From Kiritimatiellia bacterium (GTDB lineage: Bacteria > Verrucomicrobiota > Kiritimatiellia > SLAD01), in the NCBI GenBank assembly GCA_007125875.1, contig SLCI01000068.1:1-6191 (forward strand): DNA of 6,191 nucleotides, read 5' to 3'. Shown one piece after another: positions 1 through 5,923 of the stretch (within the stretch, counting starts at the first letter, position 1; each line of letters starts with the position of its first letter). The translations under genes and the position numbers were made by a program. The notes under the pieces were generated by a model. It was not told the origin of the DNA and did not search any database. It was given only the letters and a program-made list of their open reading frames with translations.

Positions 1-986
1 CGCACCTCGCGGATAAAGGCATATTTGGCCGCCACGGCCTTCAACTTTTCGATGAATAATTCGCCCATGCGCGTCGCATTCTCGAGCAGGTGTTCCGACT
101 CGATCGTTTCAATCACGGCCAGCGCAGCCGCACAGGCTAATGGCGTGCCACCGAATGTAGTGGCATGCGTGCCAGGCTGAAAAATGTCGGACAATTCCGG
201 ACTTGCCGCGATGGCGCCGATCGGGAAGCCGCCACCAAGCCCTTTGGCAAGAGCGATGGCGTCTGGTTCGATGCCATAACGCTGATAACCAAACCAGTGG
301 CCGGTGCGTCCAACCCCGCATTGCACCTCATCGCAAAAGAGCAGGATGCCCTTTTGACGACAGAGGTCTGCCACACCCTTGATGAAGTCCGGTCGCGCTG
401 GTCGCACGCCGCCTTCGCCTTGAATCGCTTCGATCAGGATCGCTGCGGTCTGGTCGGTAATTGCGGCGCGAACTGATTCCAAGTCGTTGAAATTGGCATA
501 AGCAAAACCGGCAGGTAACGGTTCGAAGCCTTTTTTGACCTTGTCCTGGCCCGTTGCCGTTAACGTGGCCAGTGTCCGGCCATGAAAGGAATTGCGCATC
601 GTCAGCACTTCGTAACGGCCCTTATCTTGTCCCCAATAGCGGGCGAGCTTGATCAGGCCTTCATTCGCCTCGGCGCCGGAATTGCAGAAGAAGCACTTGC
701 CTCCCAATGACCGCTCTGACAACGCCTTCGCCAGTTGCGGTTGTAGCTCGTTATGGAACAGGTTGGAGACATGTAGGAGCCGACTGGACTGGCGCCGGAT
801 CGCGCGCACCAAATGTGGGTGACAATGACCTAGGTTGGTTACGGCGATACCCGCTAGGAAGTCCAGGTAGGCATTGCCCTCAGCATCCCATACCTTGGTG
901 CCGCGACCCTTAACTAGCGCGATCCCCGGGGCATAGGTCGACATCACATAGCGCGAATGCAGTTCCTGGATCTCGGCTGTCTTCAC
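1..986 (-). CDS. argD: Acetylornithine aminotransferase (ArgD), C-terminus cut off by window edge
   Basis: PLP-dependent class III aminotransferase that converts N-acetylglutamate-5-semialdehyde to N2-acetylornithine using glutamate, in the cytoplasmic arginine pathway. I translated the frame by hand: 328 intact codons without a stop or frameshift. Visible landmarks are NSGAEANE (S103-G104-A105-E106-A107-N108, cofactor phosphate region), FHGRT (134-138), the cofactor-pyridine aspartate in CDEVQCGVGRTG (D219) and the Schiff-base lysine in ALAKGLGGGFPIGA (K248), followed by HATTFGGTPLACAAAL. These are typical of ArgD; related ornithine or GABA aminotransferases are less likely given argB and argJ next door. 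The start is a GTG whose G is the last base of the argB stop (TAGTG), so translation is probably coupled. Family members are about 390-405 residues, so roughly 65-75 residues lie beyond position 1. Confidence 0.96.
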   Translation of the reverse strand, partial: MKTAEIQELHSRYVMSTYAPGIALVKGRGTKVWDAEGNAYLDFLAGIAVTNLGHCHPHLVRAIRRQSSRLLHVSNLFHNELQPQLAKALSERSLGGKCFFCNSGAEANEGLIKLARYWGQDKGRYEVLTMRNSFHGRTLATLTATGQDKVKKGFEPLPAGFAYANFNDLESVRAAITDQTAAILIEAIQGEGGVRPARPDFIKGVADLCRQKGILLFCDEVQCGVGRTGHWFGYQRYGIEPDAIALAKGLGGGFPIGAIAASPELSDIFQPGTHATTFGGTPLACAAALAVIETIESEHLLENATRMGELFIEKLKAVAAKYAFIREV

Positions 987-1858
987 TAGTGCACAATCTC
1001 CGTGCCGACGCCTTTGTCTGTAAAGAGCTCGAGTAACAGCGAGTGGGGCATTCCCGCATCAATAATATGTGTTTTGCGCACGCCGGCTTTCAATGCATTT
1101 ACCGCGCCGGTGATCTTGGGTAACATGCCACCATCAATTACGCCCCGCTTGATCAAGGCATTCACTTCATCAATGCGTACGGTGGAAATACGCGATTTGA
1201 GGTCACTGGGGTCGGCCAGCAAGCCCGGCACATCCGAGAGGAAAACCAGTTTGCGCGCTTTGCAGGCGCGCGCGATTGCCGCGGCGGCGTCATCGGCATT
1301 GACGTTGTAGATTGCACGCTCAGCCCCGCGGCCGAGCGGTGTGATCACCGGCGTAATGCCGGCCTGCAAGAACGCCTCAACGGGAGCAGCATCAATGCCC
1401 GTCACATCACCGACATAGCCCCAGTCGAGCGTCTCGCCGGTCTTGGAATCCGTTTCCTGATGCTTAACCACCTGTAGAATATCATCGCCACGCAACCCGC
1501 GGGCCTTGCATTCAAAAGACTGCAAAACATGAACGAGTTTGGGGTTAACCTCGTGATTCAATACGGTTTCAACGACGCCGATCGCGGAACGATCTGTTAC
1601 ACGCAGGCCCTTCACGAAAGTGGCTTTCAGGCCCTCCTGCTGCATCTTGCGCGAAATGGCTTTGCCGCCACCATGGACAATCACCGGCCGTAAGCCGACG
1701 CAGGCCATGAAGGCAATATCTTTCAAAATATTGTTCACGCCCTCTTGGTCATCCATGATGCTGCCGCCAAATTTGACGACCACGGTTTCACCGCGAAAAC
1801 GCTGAATATAGGGAAGCGCCTCAATCAGCACAGACGCCTTTTCAATCACATGTTGCAT
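986..1858 (-). CDS. argB: Acetylglutamate kinase (ArgB)
   Basis: Amino acid kinase family enzyme, 290 residues, that phosphorylates N-acetylglutamate with ATP to give N-acetylglutamyl-5-phosphate, the committed and usually arginine-regulated step. It shows VVVKFGGS (catalytic K29), VHGGGKAI (62-68, substrate-binding glycines), KGLRVTD (83-89), NVNADDAAAAIA (D189, matching the active-site aspartate of E. coli ArgB) and DGGMLPKI (K248, second catalytic lysine). An N-terminal helix precedes the core by about 25 residues, and the C-terminus has the HSLLLELFT..G.GTEI motif. From family knowledge, this longer form with the N-helix is the hexameric, arginine-inhibited type, so feedback inhibition is likely (inference). 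The ATG follows GGGAG by 4 bases. It sits 36 bases after argJ and overlaps argD by one base, consistent with an argJBD operon. Confidence 0.97.
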   Translation of the reverse strand: MQHVIEKASVLIEALPYIQRFRGETVVVKFGGSIMDDQEGVNNILKDIAFMACVGLRPVIVHGGGKAISRKMQQEGLKATFVKGLRVTDRSAIGVVETVLNHEVNPKLVHVLQSFECKARGLRGDDILQVVKHQETDSKTGETLDWGYVGDVTGIDAAPVEAFLQAGITPVITPLGRGAERAIYNVNADDAAAAIARACKARKLVFLSDVPGLLADPSDLKSRISTVRIDEVNALIKRGVIDGGMLPKITGAVNALKAGVRKTHIIDAGMPHSLLLELFTDKGVGTEIVH

Positions 1859-1894
1859 AATGCTCCCAAACCACTTGCCACGCCGCAGATCAAC

Positions 1895-3103
1895 TTATTC
1901 CACATTGATCCGCACGTACTCTTCTGTAATTTCGCAGGTATAGATGACGGCGGTCCCGTCACCGATGTTCAAGTTTACCCGCAGTATAAATACCGGCTGT
2001 GCAATAATCGTTTCCAGGTCCTTGCGCGAAACGCCCGTATAGATCCCGCTCTGCACCGCTTGGACATCATCATACCAAATATCGACTTGGTCTTCCAGTA
2101 TTCGCGCGCCGGAATAGCCCATCGTCTCCATCACCCGACCCCAGATGGCATGAGCGCCTGCCCACGAGGTTTTGACGAGGAAGGAATTGGCGATGGCCCG
2201 TGCCGCTTTATCCGCATCGGTATCCGAGTTGGCGCCCTCAACGAGCACGGTAATGCGTTTGTGCGAACCCTCGCCATCATCCACAATCTTTAAAGCCAAT
2301 TGCAGGGTCACCTCATGCAGTGCCTCGACAAATGCTGACCAATCCGGATGCGCGGGCGTCAGTTCGGTACTGTGCTGCGCCTGTCCGTTCGCGAGTAGCA
2401 ACACCGTGTCGTTGGTGCTTTGATCGCCGTCAACGGTGATACGGTTGAAGCTTTGATTCACGGCGTCCGTCAATGCCTGCTGCAACGCGTCGGGCGCGAT
2501 CTTGGCGTCCGTCAGGCAAAAGGCCAGCATGGTCGCCATGTTCGGCTCGATCATGCCGGCACCTTTGACGATCCCGCTGACGGTTACGGGCTTGCCTTCG
2601 ACTTCGATCGTCACCGACCAATGTTTCGGATACAGGTCCGTCGTCATGATCGCTTCGGCAGCATCGCGGCCTCCCGCTTGGGAGAGGGCAGGGACCAGTT
2701 GTTGGATGCCTTTCTCAATCACTGGCATGGGCAATAAGTCTCCAATCGAGCCCGTTGAACACACGAATACGGTGTCTACCGGCACGTCCAGCGTGTCGGC
2801 CGTCCATTGCGCCATCTGGGCGGTATCACGCATGCCCTGTTCGCCGGTGCAGGCGTTGGCGTTGCCGCTATTGATCACAATCGCCCGCGCCGCGCCACCC
2901 TTGATGCCTTCCCGGCACCATTTCACCGGTGCCGCGGTGACTTGATTGGTCGTAAATACGCCGGCGATCCGAGCCGGTTCGTCCGACACGATCAGGGCCA
3001 TATCCTTTACATCCCGCTTTTTGATGCCGGCCCGCAGCCCGGCGGCTCGATACCCTGTCGGTAGCTTGATTTCATCGTCTCCGAGTAATTGTTTTTCGCT
3101 CAT
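1895..3103 (-). CDS. argJ: Ornithine acetyltransferase / bifunctional ArgJ
   Basis: N-terminal-nucleophile enzyme of 402 residues that transfers the acetyl group from N2-acetylornithine to glutamate, closing the acetyl cycle of arginine synthesis; some members also acetylate glutamate with acetyl-CoA. The precursor self-cleaves before a threonine, here T191 in NMATMLAF, giving alpha and beta chains. Other family residues are present: STGSIG (oxyanion threonine T117), GIVKGAGMI (K180), NRITVDGDQSTND (220-232) and DGEGSHK (E278). The protein ends ...EYVRINVE, whereas many family members continue a further two to four residues (such as YRS, YRT or YSS), so the C-terminus appears short. No strong ribosome site precedes the ATG; the closest is GGATGAAG. 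It heads the visible arginine genes, and no argC lies upstream. Bifunctional and monofunctional forms cannot be told apart from sequence alone. Confidence 0.96.
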   Translation of the reverse strand: MSEKQLLGDDEIKLPTGYRAAGLRAGIKKRDVKDMALIVSDEPARIAGVFTTNQVTAAPVKWCREGIKGGAARAIVINSGNANACTGEQGMRDTAQMAQWTADTLDVPVDTVFVCSTGSIGDLLPMPVIEKGIQQLVPALSQAGGRDAAEAIMTTDLYPKHWSVTIEVEGKPVTVSGIVKGAGMIEPNMATMLAFCLTDAKIAPDALQQALTDAVNQSFNRITVDGDQSTNDTVLLLANGQAQHSTELTPAHPDWSAFVEALHEVTLQLALKIVDDGEGSHKRITVLVEGANSDTDADKAARAIANSFLVKTSWAGAHAIWGRVMETMGYSGARILEDQVDIWYDDVQAVQSGIYTGVSRKDLETIIAQPVFILRVNLNIGDGTAVIYTCEITEEYVRINVE

Positions 3104-3173
3104 GATGCTTCATCCATCCAATCTAACGTTCGTCGCATTCGCTAGGACGTGAGTCGGCGCGCACGCCTGGCCA

Positions 3174-3187
3174 CCGCCTAACGGCGG
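3174..3187. repeat. Short GC-rich hairpin CCGCC-TAAC-GGCGG
   Basis: A perfect 5-bp stem with a 4-base loop. Read on the minus strand it lies within GTAGCTGCCGCCGTTAGGCGG. No T-run follows on either strand, so it is not an intrinsic terminator. It probably belongs to the palindromic repeat cluster of this gap; function is unknown. Confidence 0.5.
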
Positions 3188-3211
3188 CAGCTACTAAACT
3201 CCGTTTCATAG

Positions 3212-3231
3212 CCGCGTCCATTAGGACGTGG
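3212..3231. repeat. Hairpin CCGCGTCC-ATTA-GGACGTGG
   Basis: An 8-bp stem with one G-T wobble around an ATTA loop. Half of it, TAGGACGTG, recurs at 3143-3151. No T-run follows, so a terminator role is unlikely. It is best read as another piece of the repeat cluster between rpsI and argJ. Confidence 0.5.
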
Positions 3232-3287
3232 ATTCCTGTTCGTCTCGAAAAGTTCATCCTCCGCCTAAGCAACGTGTTGATTTATTC

Positions 3288-3360
3288 GCGGTGCGCCGCA
3301 AGCGACGGCCCTACAGCCTGGATGTCGGAGTCTTCTGTAGGGCGTCCGCTTGCGGATCGC
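3288..3360. repeat. Large imperfect inverted repeat (REP-like)
   Basis: The left arm (about 3293-3316, GCGCCGCAAGCGACGGCCCTACAG split as GCGCCGCAAGCG then ACGGCCCTACAG) pairs with the right arm at 3335-3360 (CTGTAGGGCGTCCGCTTGCG then GATCGC) across an 18-base spacer. The match covers the arms with only small one- or two-base gaps; the inner CTGTAGGG/CCCTACAG pairing is perfect. Such paired palindromes are typical of dispersed bacterial REP/BIME-like elements. No transposase or target-site duplication is visible. The element is not followed by a T-run. I infer a dispersed genomic repeat; copy number cannot be judged from this window. Confidence 0.75.
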
Positions 3361-3462
3361 CGGATTCAACTCACGGTTCAGCATAAATCACCACTGTCTA
3401 ACGACGGCTACGCCGCGGATCAAAATGCGCTGAACGCCTACCGTAAACTTATTAAACTATAT

Positions 3463-3497
3463 AAAAAAACGACCCCGAACGTTATGCACATTCGGGG
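3463..3497 (-). terminator. Intrinsic terminator of the rplM-rpsI unit
   Basis: On the minus strand a perfect 7-bp stem CCCCGAA / TTCGGGG (3491-3497 and 3473-3479) closes an 11-base loop and is followed within three bases by seven consecutive T (3463-3469). It begins about 26 bases after the rpsI stop codon. It therefore closes the ribosomal protein transcript and separates it from argJ. Confidence 0.88.
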
Positions 3498-3523
3498 CCG
3501 CAATCAATGGGAAATGAGTTGGC

Positions 3524-3925
3524 TTAACGTTTCGAGAACTGGAAGCGTTTACGAGCACCCGGTTGGCCAGGCTTCTTACGCTCTTTCTCGCGTGCATCAC
3601 GTGTCAGGCAGCCGGCAGACTTCAGCGCGGGCTTTAGTTCCGGATCGGCTTGCACCAGCGCGCGCGAAATGCCGTGACGAATCGCGCCGGCTTGCCCAAT
3701 TTGGCCGCCGCCACCAACGTTCACCATGACATCATATCGCTTGACCGTGTCAGAAATCACAAAAGGCTGCTCAATGTAGCCACGAATGGATTCGGTAGGG
3801 AAATACTCGGTTGCATCCTTACCATTGACTTTGATCTTGCCCACGCCCAAGGCCAATCGGACTCGCGCGACGGATGTCTTGCGACGGCCTGTGGCCCGAA
3901 ATTCAGCTATCTTTTTTTCTGCCAT
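3524..3925 (-). CDS. rpsI: 30S ribosomal protein S9 (uS9)
   Basis: Component of the small ribosomal subunit head. It has 133 residues, close to the usual 128-135. Visible hallmarks are GRRKTSVARVRL near the N-terminus (13-24), GGGGQIGQAGAIRHGISRAL (71-90), AGCLTRDAREKERKKPG (104-120) and the C-terminal tail ending FQFSKR. The last arginine is the conserved residue that reaches the P-site tRNA. The cysteine in AGCLTRD replaces the more usual aromatic residue (F or Y), a minor oddity. The start is well supported: AGGTGG (3933-3938) stands 7 bases before the ATG. It follows rplM by 44 bases, the near-universal bacterial L13-S9 arrangement, and is followed by an intrinsic terminator. Confidence 0.98.
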   Translation of the reverse strand: MAEKKIAEFRATGRRKTSVARVRLALGVGKIKVNGKDATEYFPTESIRGYIEQPFVISDTVKRYDVMVNVGGGGQIGQAGAIRHGISRALVQADPELKPALKSAGCLTRDAREKERKKPGQPGARKRFQFSKR

Positions 3926-3969
3926 ACTTATTCCACCTATATCTTACGCGTTCGGAAATCACTCGTCGT

Positions 3970-4398
3970 TCAGGCCGTCAGCGGCTCGGGCTTCTGGGCG
4001 GCATGCGTATGCTCCGCACCAGCGAAGACCCGCAAACGCTTGAGCATCTGTCGGCTTTGCTTGTTTTTCGGCAACATGCCGGCCACGGCCTGAGTGATCA
4101 TGCGGGTCGGATTCTTGGCGCGAATGTGACGCGCAGGGAATTCACGCAAACCACTGGAGTAACCGGTGTAATGCTTGTAGATCTTTTGATCTTCTTTGTT
4201 GCCGGTCAATTTGACTTTCGCCGCATTGATTACAACCACGAAATCGCCCTGATCAATATGGGGCGCGAACGTAACCTTGTTCTTGCCACGCAGCGTAGCA
4301 GCCAACTCTGTGGCCAAGCGACCGAGCGGCCGATCTGCTGCGTCTACCAGTATCCACTGGCGCTCAATGTCTTTTTCTTTAACTAATGTCGTTTTCAT
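3970..4398 (-). CDS. rplM: 50S ribosomal protein L13 (uL13)
   Basis: Early-assembling protein of the large ribosomal subunit. It has 142 residues, the same length as E. coli L13. Landmarks are WILVDAADRPLGRLAT (15-30), GKNKVTFAPHIDQGDFVVVI (39-58), the basic AKVKLTGNK stretch, YKHYTGYSSGLR (74-85) and the signature GMLPKN (107-112). A TTG codon stands immediately before the ATG in the same frame, so an automatic call could add one residue; I chose the ATG at 4398. The ribosome site is weak (AAGTGG, 7 bases upstream). The tail ends in THAAQKPEPLTA, a short low-complexity extension. It is first in the rplM-rpsI unit and lies downstream of a sigma70-like promoter. Confidence 0.98.
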   Translation of the reverse strand: MKTTLVKEKDIERQWILVDAADRPLGRLATELAATLRGKNKVTFAPHIDQGDFVVVINAAKVKLTGNKEDQKIYKHYTGYSSGLREFPARHIRAKNPTRMITQAVAGMLPKNKQSRQMLKRLRVFAGAEHTHAAQKPEPLTA

Positions 4399-4440
4399 CA
4401 AATACCACTTTTCGGATTAGAAATGGGTGTAAGGGCGCGA

Positions 4441-4470
4441 AAGATACTCATTCCGCGGCCTGACTGTCAA
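4441..4470 (-). promoter_or_regulatory. Sigma70-type promoter for rplM-rpsI
   Basis: On the minus strand a perfect -35 box TTGACA (4465-4470) is followed after 18 bases by TATCTT (4441-4446), a 4-of-6 match to TATAAT. It lies 42 bases before the rplM start, in the only gap between rplM and the membrane-protein genes. An imperfect dyad GTCAACACTTCTGTCGAC (4466-4483) overlaps the -35 box and might be an operator, but it pairs at only six of nine positions. Confidence 0.65.
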
Positions 4471-4506
4471 CACTTCTGTCGACTTTTTTGGGGCCGGATT
4501 TTTCCC

Positions 4507-4701
4507 CTAACGCCGCATGATACCGTAAATAACATAGGACACACAGAACAGCGAAAACATGACCAGCAGTAGCATATAGCCCGCTTGCGTTGCCCAATGC
4601 GGTTCATTGACCTCGGACGGGCGGCCGTACAGGATCAAAACCAGCGCGGCCAGCCCGCAAACGTAGCTGATCATTCTGACAATGGTATACAGTTTTCGCA
4701 T
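4507..4701 (-). CDS. Small hypothetical membrane protein, two predicted TM segments
   Basis: I do not recognise this 64-residue protein. Two hydrophobic stretches are visible, about residues 11-25 (ISYVCGLAALVLILY) and 41-60 (AGYMLLLVMFSLFCVSYVIY), joined by a short polar loop containing RPSEVNEPHW. Basic residues at both ends (MRKLYTIVR and the final IMRR) suggest that both termini face the cytoplasm. The ATG overlaps the stop of the preceding gene by one base (TGATG), with GGGA 5 bases ahead; an in-frame GTG one codon earlier would give a 4-base GTGA overlap instead. Tight coupling to the 149-residue membrane protein suggests that the two act together, perhaps as one complex (inference). 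Real coding is supported by this spacing and by the clean hydrophobic pattern. Confidence 0.75.
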   Translation of the reverse strand: MRKLYTIVRMISYVCGLAALVLILYGRPSEVNEPHWATQAGYMLLLVMFSLFCVSYVIYGIMRR

Positions 4702-5150
4702 CACAGTCCCATCATAAACGTCAGCAAGCTACCCATATAACCCGACAAACCAATCACGAGCACGACCGATGCAATATGGTAGCGCTTTGTCCGGCTATTT
4801 CGGCGTTCGATTAGCGCCACCAGTGACTCATCAACGCTCTCAGCACGTCGCTGGGTGCCCCAACGCAGTTGGAGGGGGCCCATCACCAATAAAAGGGCGG
4901 CGGACAGGACAAATGATAGTCCTACGCCCAGTAGCGTTTGGGCCGCTGCGCCGGATTGCGCGATCTGTGGGCCGGAAAATCCCGTAATCGTCAAACAGAT
5001 CGCGATCAGGCTGAGCAGCATTTGAGCGCGGCTCTGCAATACTTCGAAATGACCGATCAGCACGGAAAATAGTCGTGATTTATCGTCGCCATGGATTTCT
5101 TTCAAATACGCCAGCTCTTCTGAGGGAGCGAGCATGCGTAATCGAATCAT
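4701..5150 (-). CDS. Hypothetical protein with three predicted TM segments
   Basis: A 149-residue protein of no family I can name firmly. Residues 1-41 are polar and largely helical (APSEELAYLKEIHGDD, then SRLFSVLIGHFEVLQSRA). Hydrophobic segments follow at about 43-59 (MLLSLIAICLTITGFSG), 71-91 (QTLLGVGLSFVLSAALLLVM) and 125-147 (HIASVVLVIGLSGYMGSLLT). The loop between the second and third is rich in arginine and lysine (LRWGTQRR, ERRNSRTKR), so it is probably cytoplasmic. A helix leading straight into TM1 and TM2, then a charged stretch and a last TM, loosely recalls PycTM/SLATT-type membrane modules, but no diagnostic motif proves it. An in-frame TTG at 5177 lies inside npdG; I prefer the ATG at 5150 because AGGAG stands 7 bases ahead. 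It begins 2 bases after the npdG stop and overlaps the next gene. Confidence 0.82.
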   Translation of the reverse strand: MIRLRMLAPSEELAYLKEIHGDDKSRLFSVLIGHFEVLQSRAQMLLSLIAICLTITGFSGPQIAQSGAAAQTLLGVGLSFVLSAALLLVMGPLQLRWGTQRRAESVDESLVALIERRNSRTKRYHIASVVLVIGLSGYMGSLLTFMMGL

Positions 5151-5152
5151 TC

Positions 5153-5827
5153 TCAATCTCCTGATTCTTCCGCCCAAATTTTTAAGCCGGCATGACGGAA
5201 AGGCGTGGCTTTCGAGCCGTTGAGCCGGATGAGAATAGCGGTCATATGCTCAATCGCCCGCGCACTGACGGCTAAACCGGCGTTATAAACGGTCACGCCC
5301 AACTTTTCGATCAAGGGGGTGGCCTTATCTTTGGCTTCCTTGCTGTTGCCACAGATCAACACATCGCAATTGATGCGCGAATCAACGTGGTCCAACACAT
5401 AGGCGGATATATTGTGAATGGCGCCAACGACGGGCGTATCCTCGCCGAGGATGGCGACAGCTTGCTCGGTGGCGGAACCCTCCGCCGGTGGGTCAAACTT
5501 CTTCGCATTGCCTTCTGCTAACGGCACTACCACATCAACTAGAATTTTGCCTTTCAGCGCATCCTTCAAAGATTCCAAGGTTGGCTGATGCCCGGCAAAC
5601 GGTGTCGCCAAGACGACGAACTCGTCCGCTTCAGCGACGGCTTCGGCATTGCTCATACCGGCAATGCTGCCTTCGGCCTGTCCCAGGCGCGGCTGCAATT
5701 CCTCGGCGATGCGTTTTCCTTTATCGTGATCACGTGATCCCATCACGACATCTACCCCTGCCAATGCCCAACGCAAGGCCAATCCTTGTCCTTGCGGGCC
5801 GGTTCCGCCCAATAGTGCAATCTTCAT
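5153..5827 (-). CDS. npdG: NADPH:F420 oxidoreductase family protein (NpdG-like)
   Basis: Rossmann-fold NADP-binding protein of 224 residues. In characterised members it passes hydride between NADP(H) and the deazaflavin cofactor F420. The N-terminus MKIALLGGTGPQGQGLALR carries the family's dinucleotide motif. S31, R32 and K36 follow the second strand at the same positions as in Archaeoglobus fulgidus FNO, where I recall they help bind the NADP 2'-phosphate. Further family-like stretches are SIAGMSNAEA (54-63), VLATPF (72-77), VGAIHNISA (134-142), DVLICGNSKEAKDKA (155-169), NAGLAVSARAIE (182-193) and a C-terminal GLKIWA. The ATG has AAGGAG 4 bases upstream. It is first in a three-gene unit with two membrane proteins. 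No F420 synthesis gene is in view, so an F420-independent NADP-linked role remains possible; family membership is much surer than cofactor. Confidence 0.88.
   Translation of the reverse strand: MKIALLGGTGPQGQGLALRWALAGVDVVMGSRDHDKGKRIAEELQPRLGQAEGSIAGMSNAEAVAEADEFVVLATPFAGHQPTLESLKDALKGKILVDVVVPLAEGNAKKFDPPAEGSATEQAVAILGEDTPVVGAIHNISAYVLDHVDSRINCDVLICGNSKEAKDKATPLIEKLGVTVYNAGLAVSARAIEHMTAILIRLNGSKATPFRHAGLKIWAEESGD
5158..5162 (-). promoter_or_regulatory. Ribosome binding site that fixes the start of the 149-residue membrane protein
   Basis: AGGAG on the minus strand, inside the last codons of npdG, stands 7 bases before the ATG at 5150. It favours that ATG over the upstream in-frame TTG at 5177, which would overlap npdG by 25 bases, and over the later ATG at 5135, which lacks a ribosome site. 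Confidence 0.75.
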
Positions 5828-5885
5828 CCTGCTCCTTTTGCTATTTTGCTATGACTAAAACTGATTTGCTGTTCCGGACTATGCA

Positions 5886-5901
5886 GGGATTATTCAATCC
5901 C
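5886..5901 (-). promoter_or_regulatory. Hairpin or operator-like palindrome in the npdG leader
   Basis: On the minus strand GGGATT-GAAT-AATCCC forms a perfect 6-bp inverted repeat with a 4-base loop, 58 bases before the npdG ATG and downstream of the candidate promoter. No T-run follows directly, so it is not a standard terminator. It could be a repressor site or a leader-RNA hairpin; nothing in the sequence decides between them. Confidence 0.4.
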
Positions 5902-5923
5902 ACGGCGTCAATCTCCTGACAAC

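Larger units (their letters stand above)
3104..3462. other. Gene-free, hairpin-rich gap between rpsI and argJ
   Basis: About 360 bases between argJ and the rpsI terminator hold no convincing gene. Several short palindromes follow one another: hairpins at 3174-3187 and 3212-3231, a large inverted repeat at 3288-3360, and a loose pair GTTCAGC/GCTGAAC at 3376-3382 and 3429-3435 that encloses CGGC-TAC-GCCG (3405-3415). TAGGACGTG occurs twice (3143-3151 and 3222-3230). The open frames here are short, or run into rpsI antisense, and have no family resemblance. argJ presumably has its own promoter in this stretch because a terminator closes the ribosomal unit just upstream, but I see no good -35/-10 pair. 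The hairpins look like accumulated palindromic repeats rather than a known riboswitch. Confidence 0.7.

Noticed and set aside
165..476. Plus-strand open frame of 103 codons opposite argD
   Set aside because: It is antisense to an intact, motif-rich ArgD frame and shows no family resemblance of its own.
1745..2293. Plus-strand open frame of 182 codons opposite argB/argJ
   Set aside because: It spans two clear minus-strand genes and their junction; long antisense frames are common in GC-rich codon use.
3118..3255. Minus-strand frame of about 45 codons in the rpsI-argJ gap (starting GGAGGATGAAC)
   Set aside because: The ribosome-site-like GGAGG touches the ATG directly, leaving no spacing, and the frame is built from hairpin sequence.
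3104..3523. Possible riboswitch or arginine operator ahead of argJ
   Set aside because: No recognised aptamer layout or ARG-box-like pair was visible; the hairpins look like separate repeats.
3274..3729. Plus-strand open frame of 151 codons starting in the gap and running into rpsI
   Set aside because: Half of it is antisense to rpsI, the rest crosses the inverted repeat and the terminator, and its composition looks random.
3874..4386. Plus-strand open frame of 170 codons opposite rplM/rpsI
   Set aside because: It is antisense to two certain ribosomal protein genes and has no recognisable domain.
4490..4507. GGGG...CCCC dyad after the membrane-protein operon as a terminator
   Set aside because: The stem is only 4 bp, and on the minus strand it is followed by an A-run, not a T-run. 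It does not work as an intrinsic terminator for the npdG unit.
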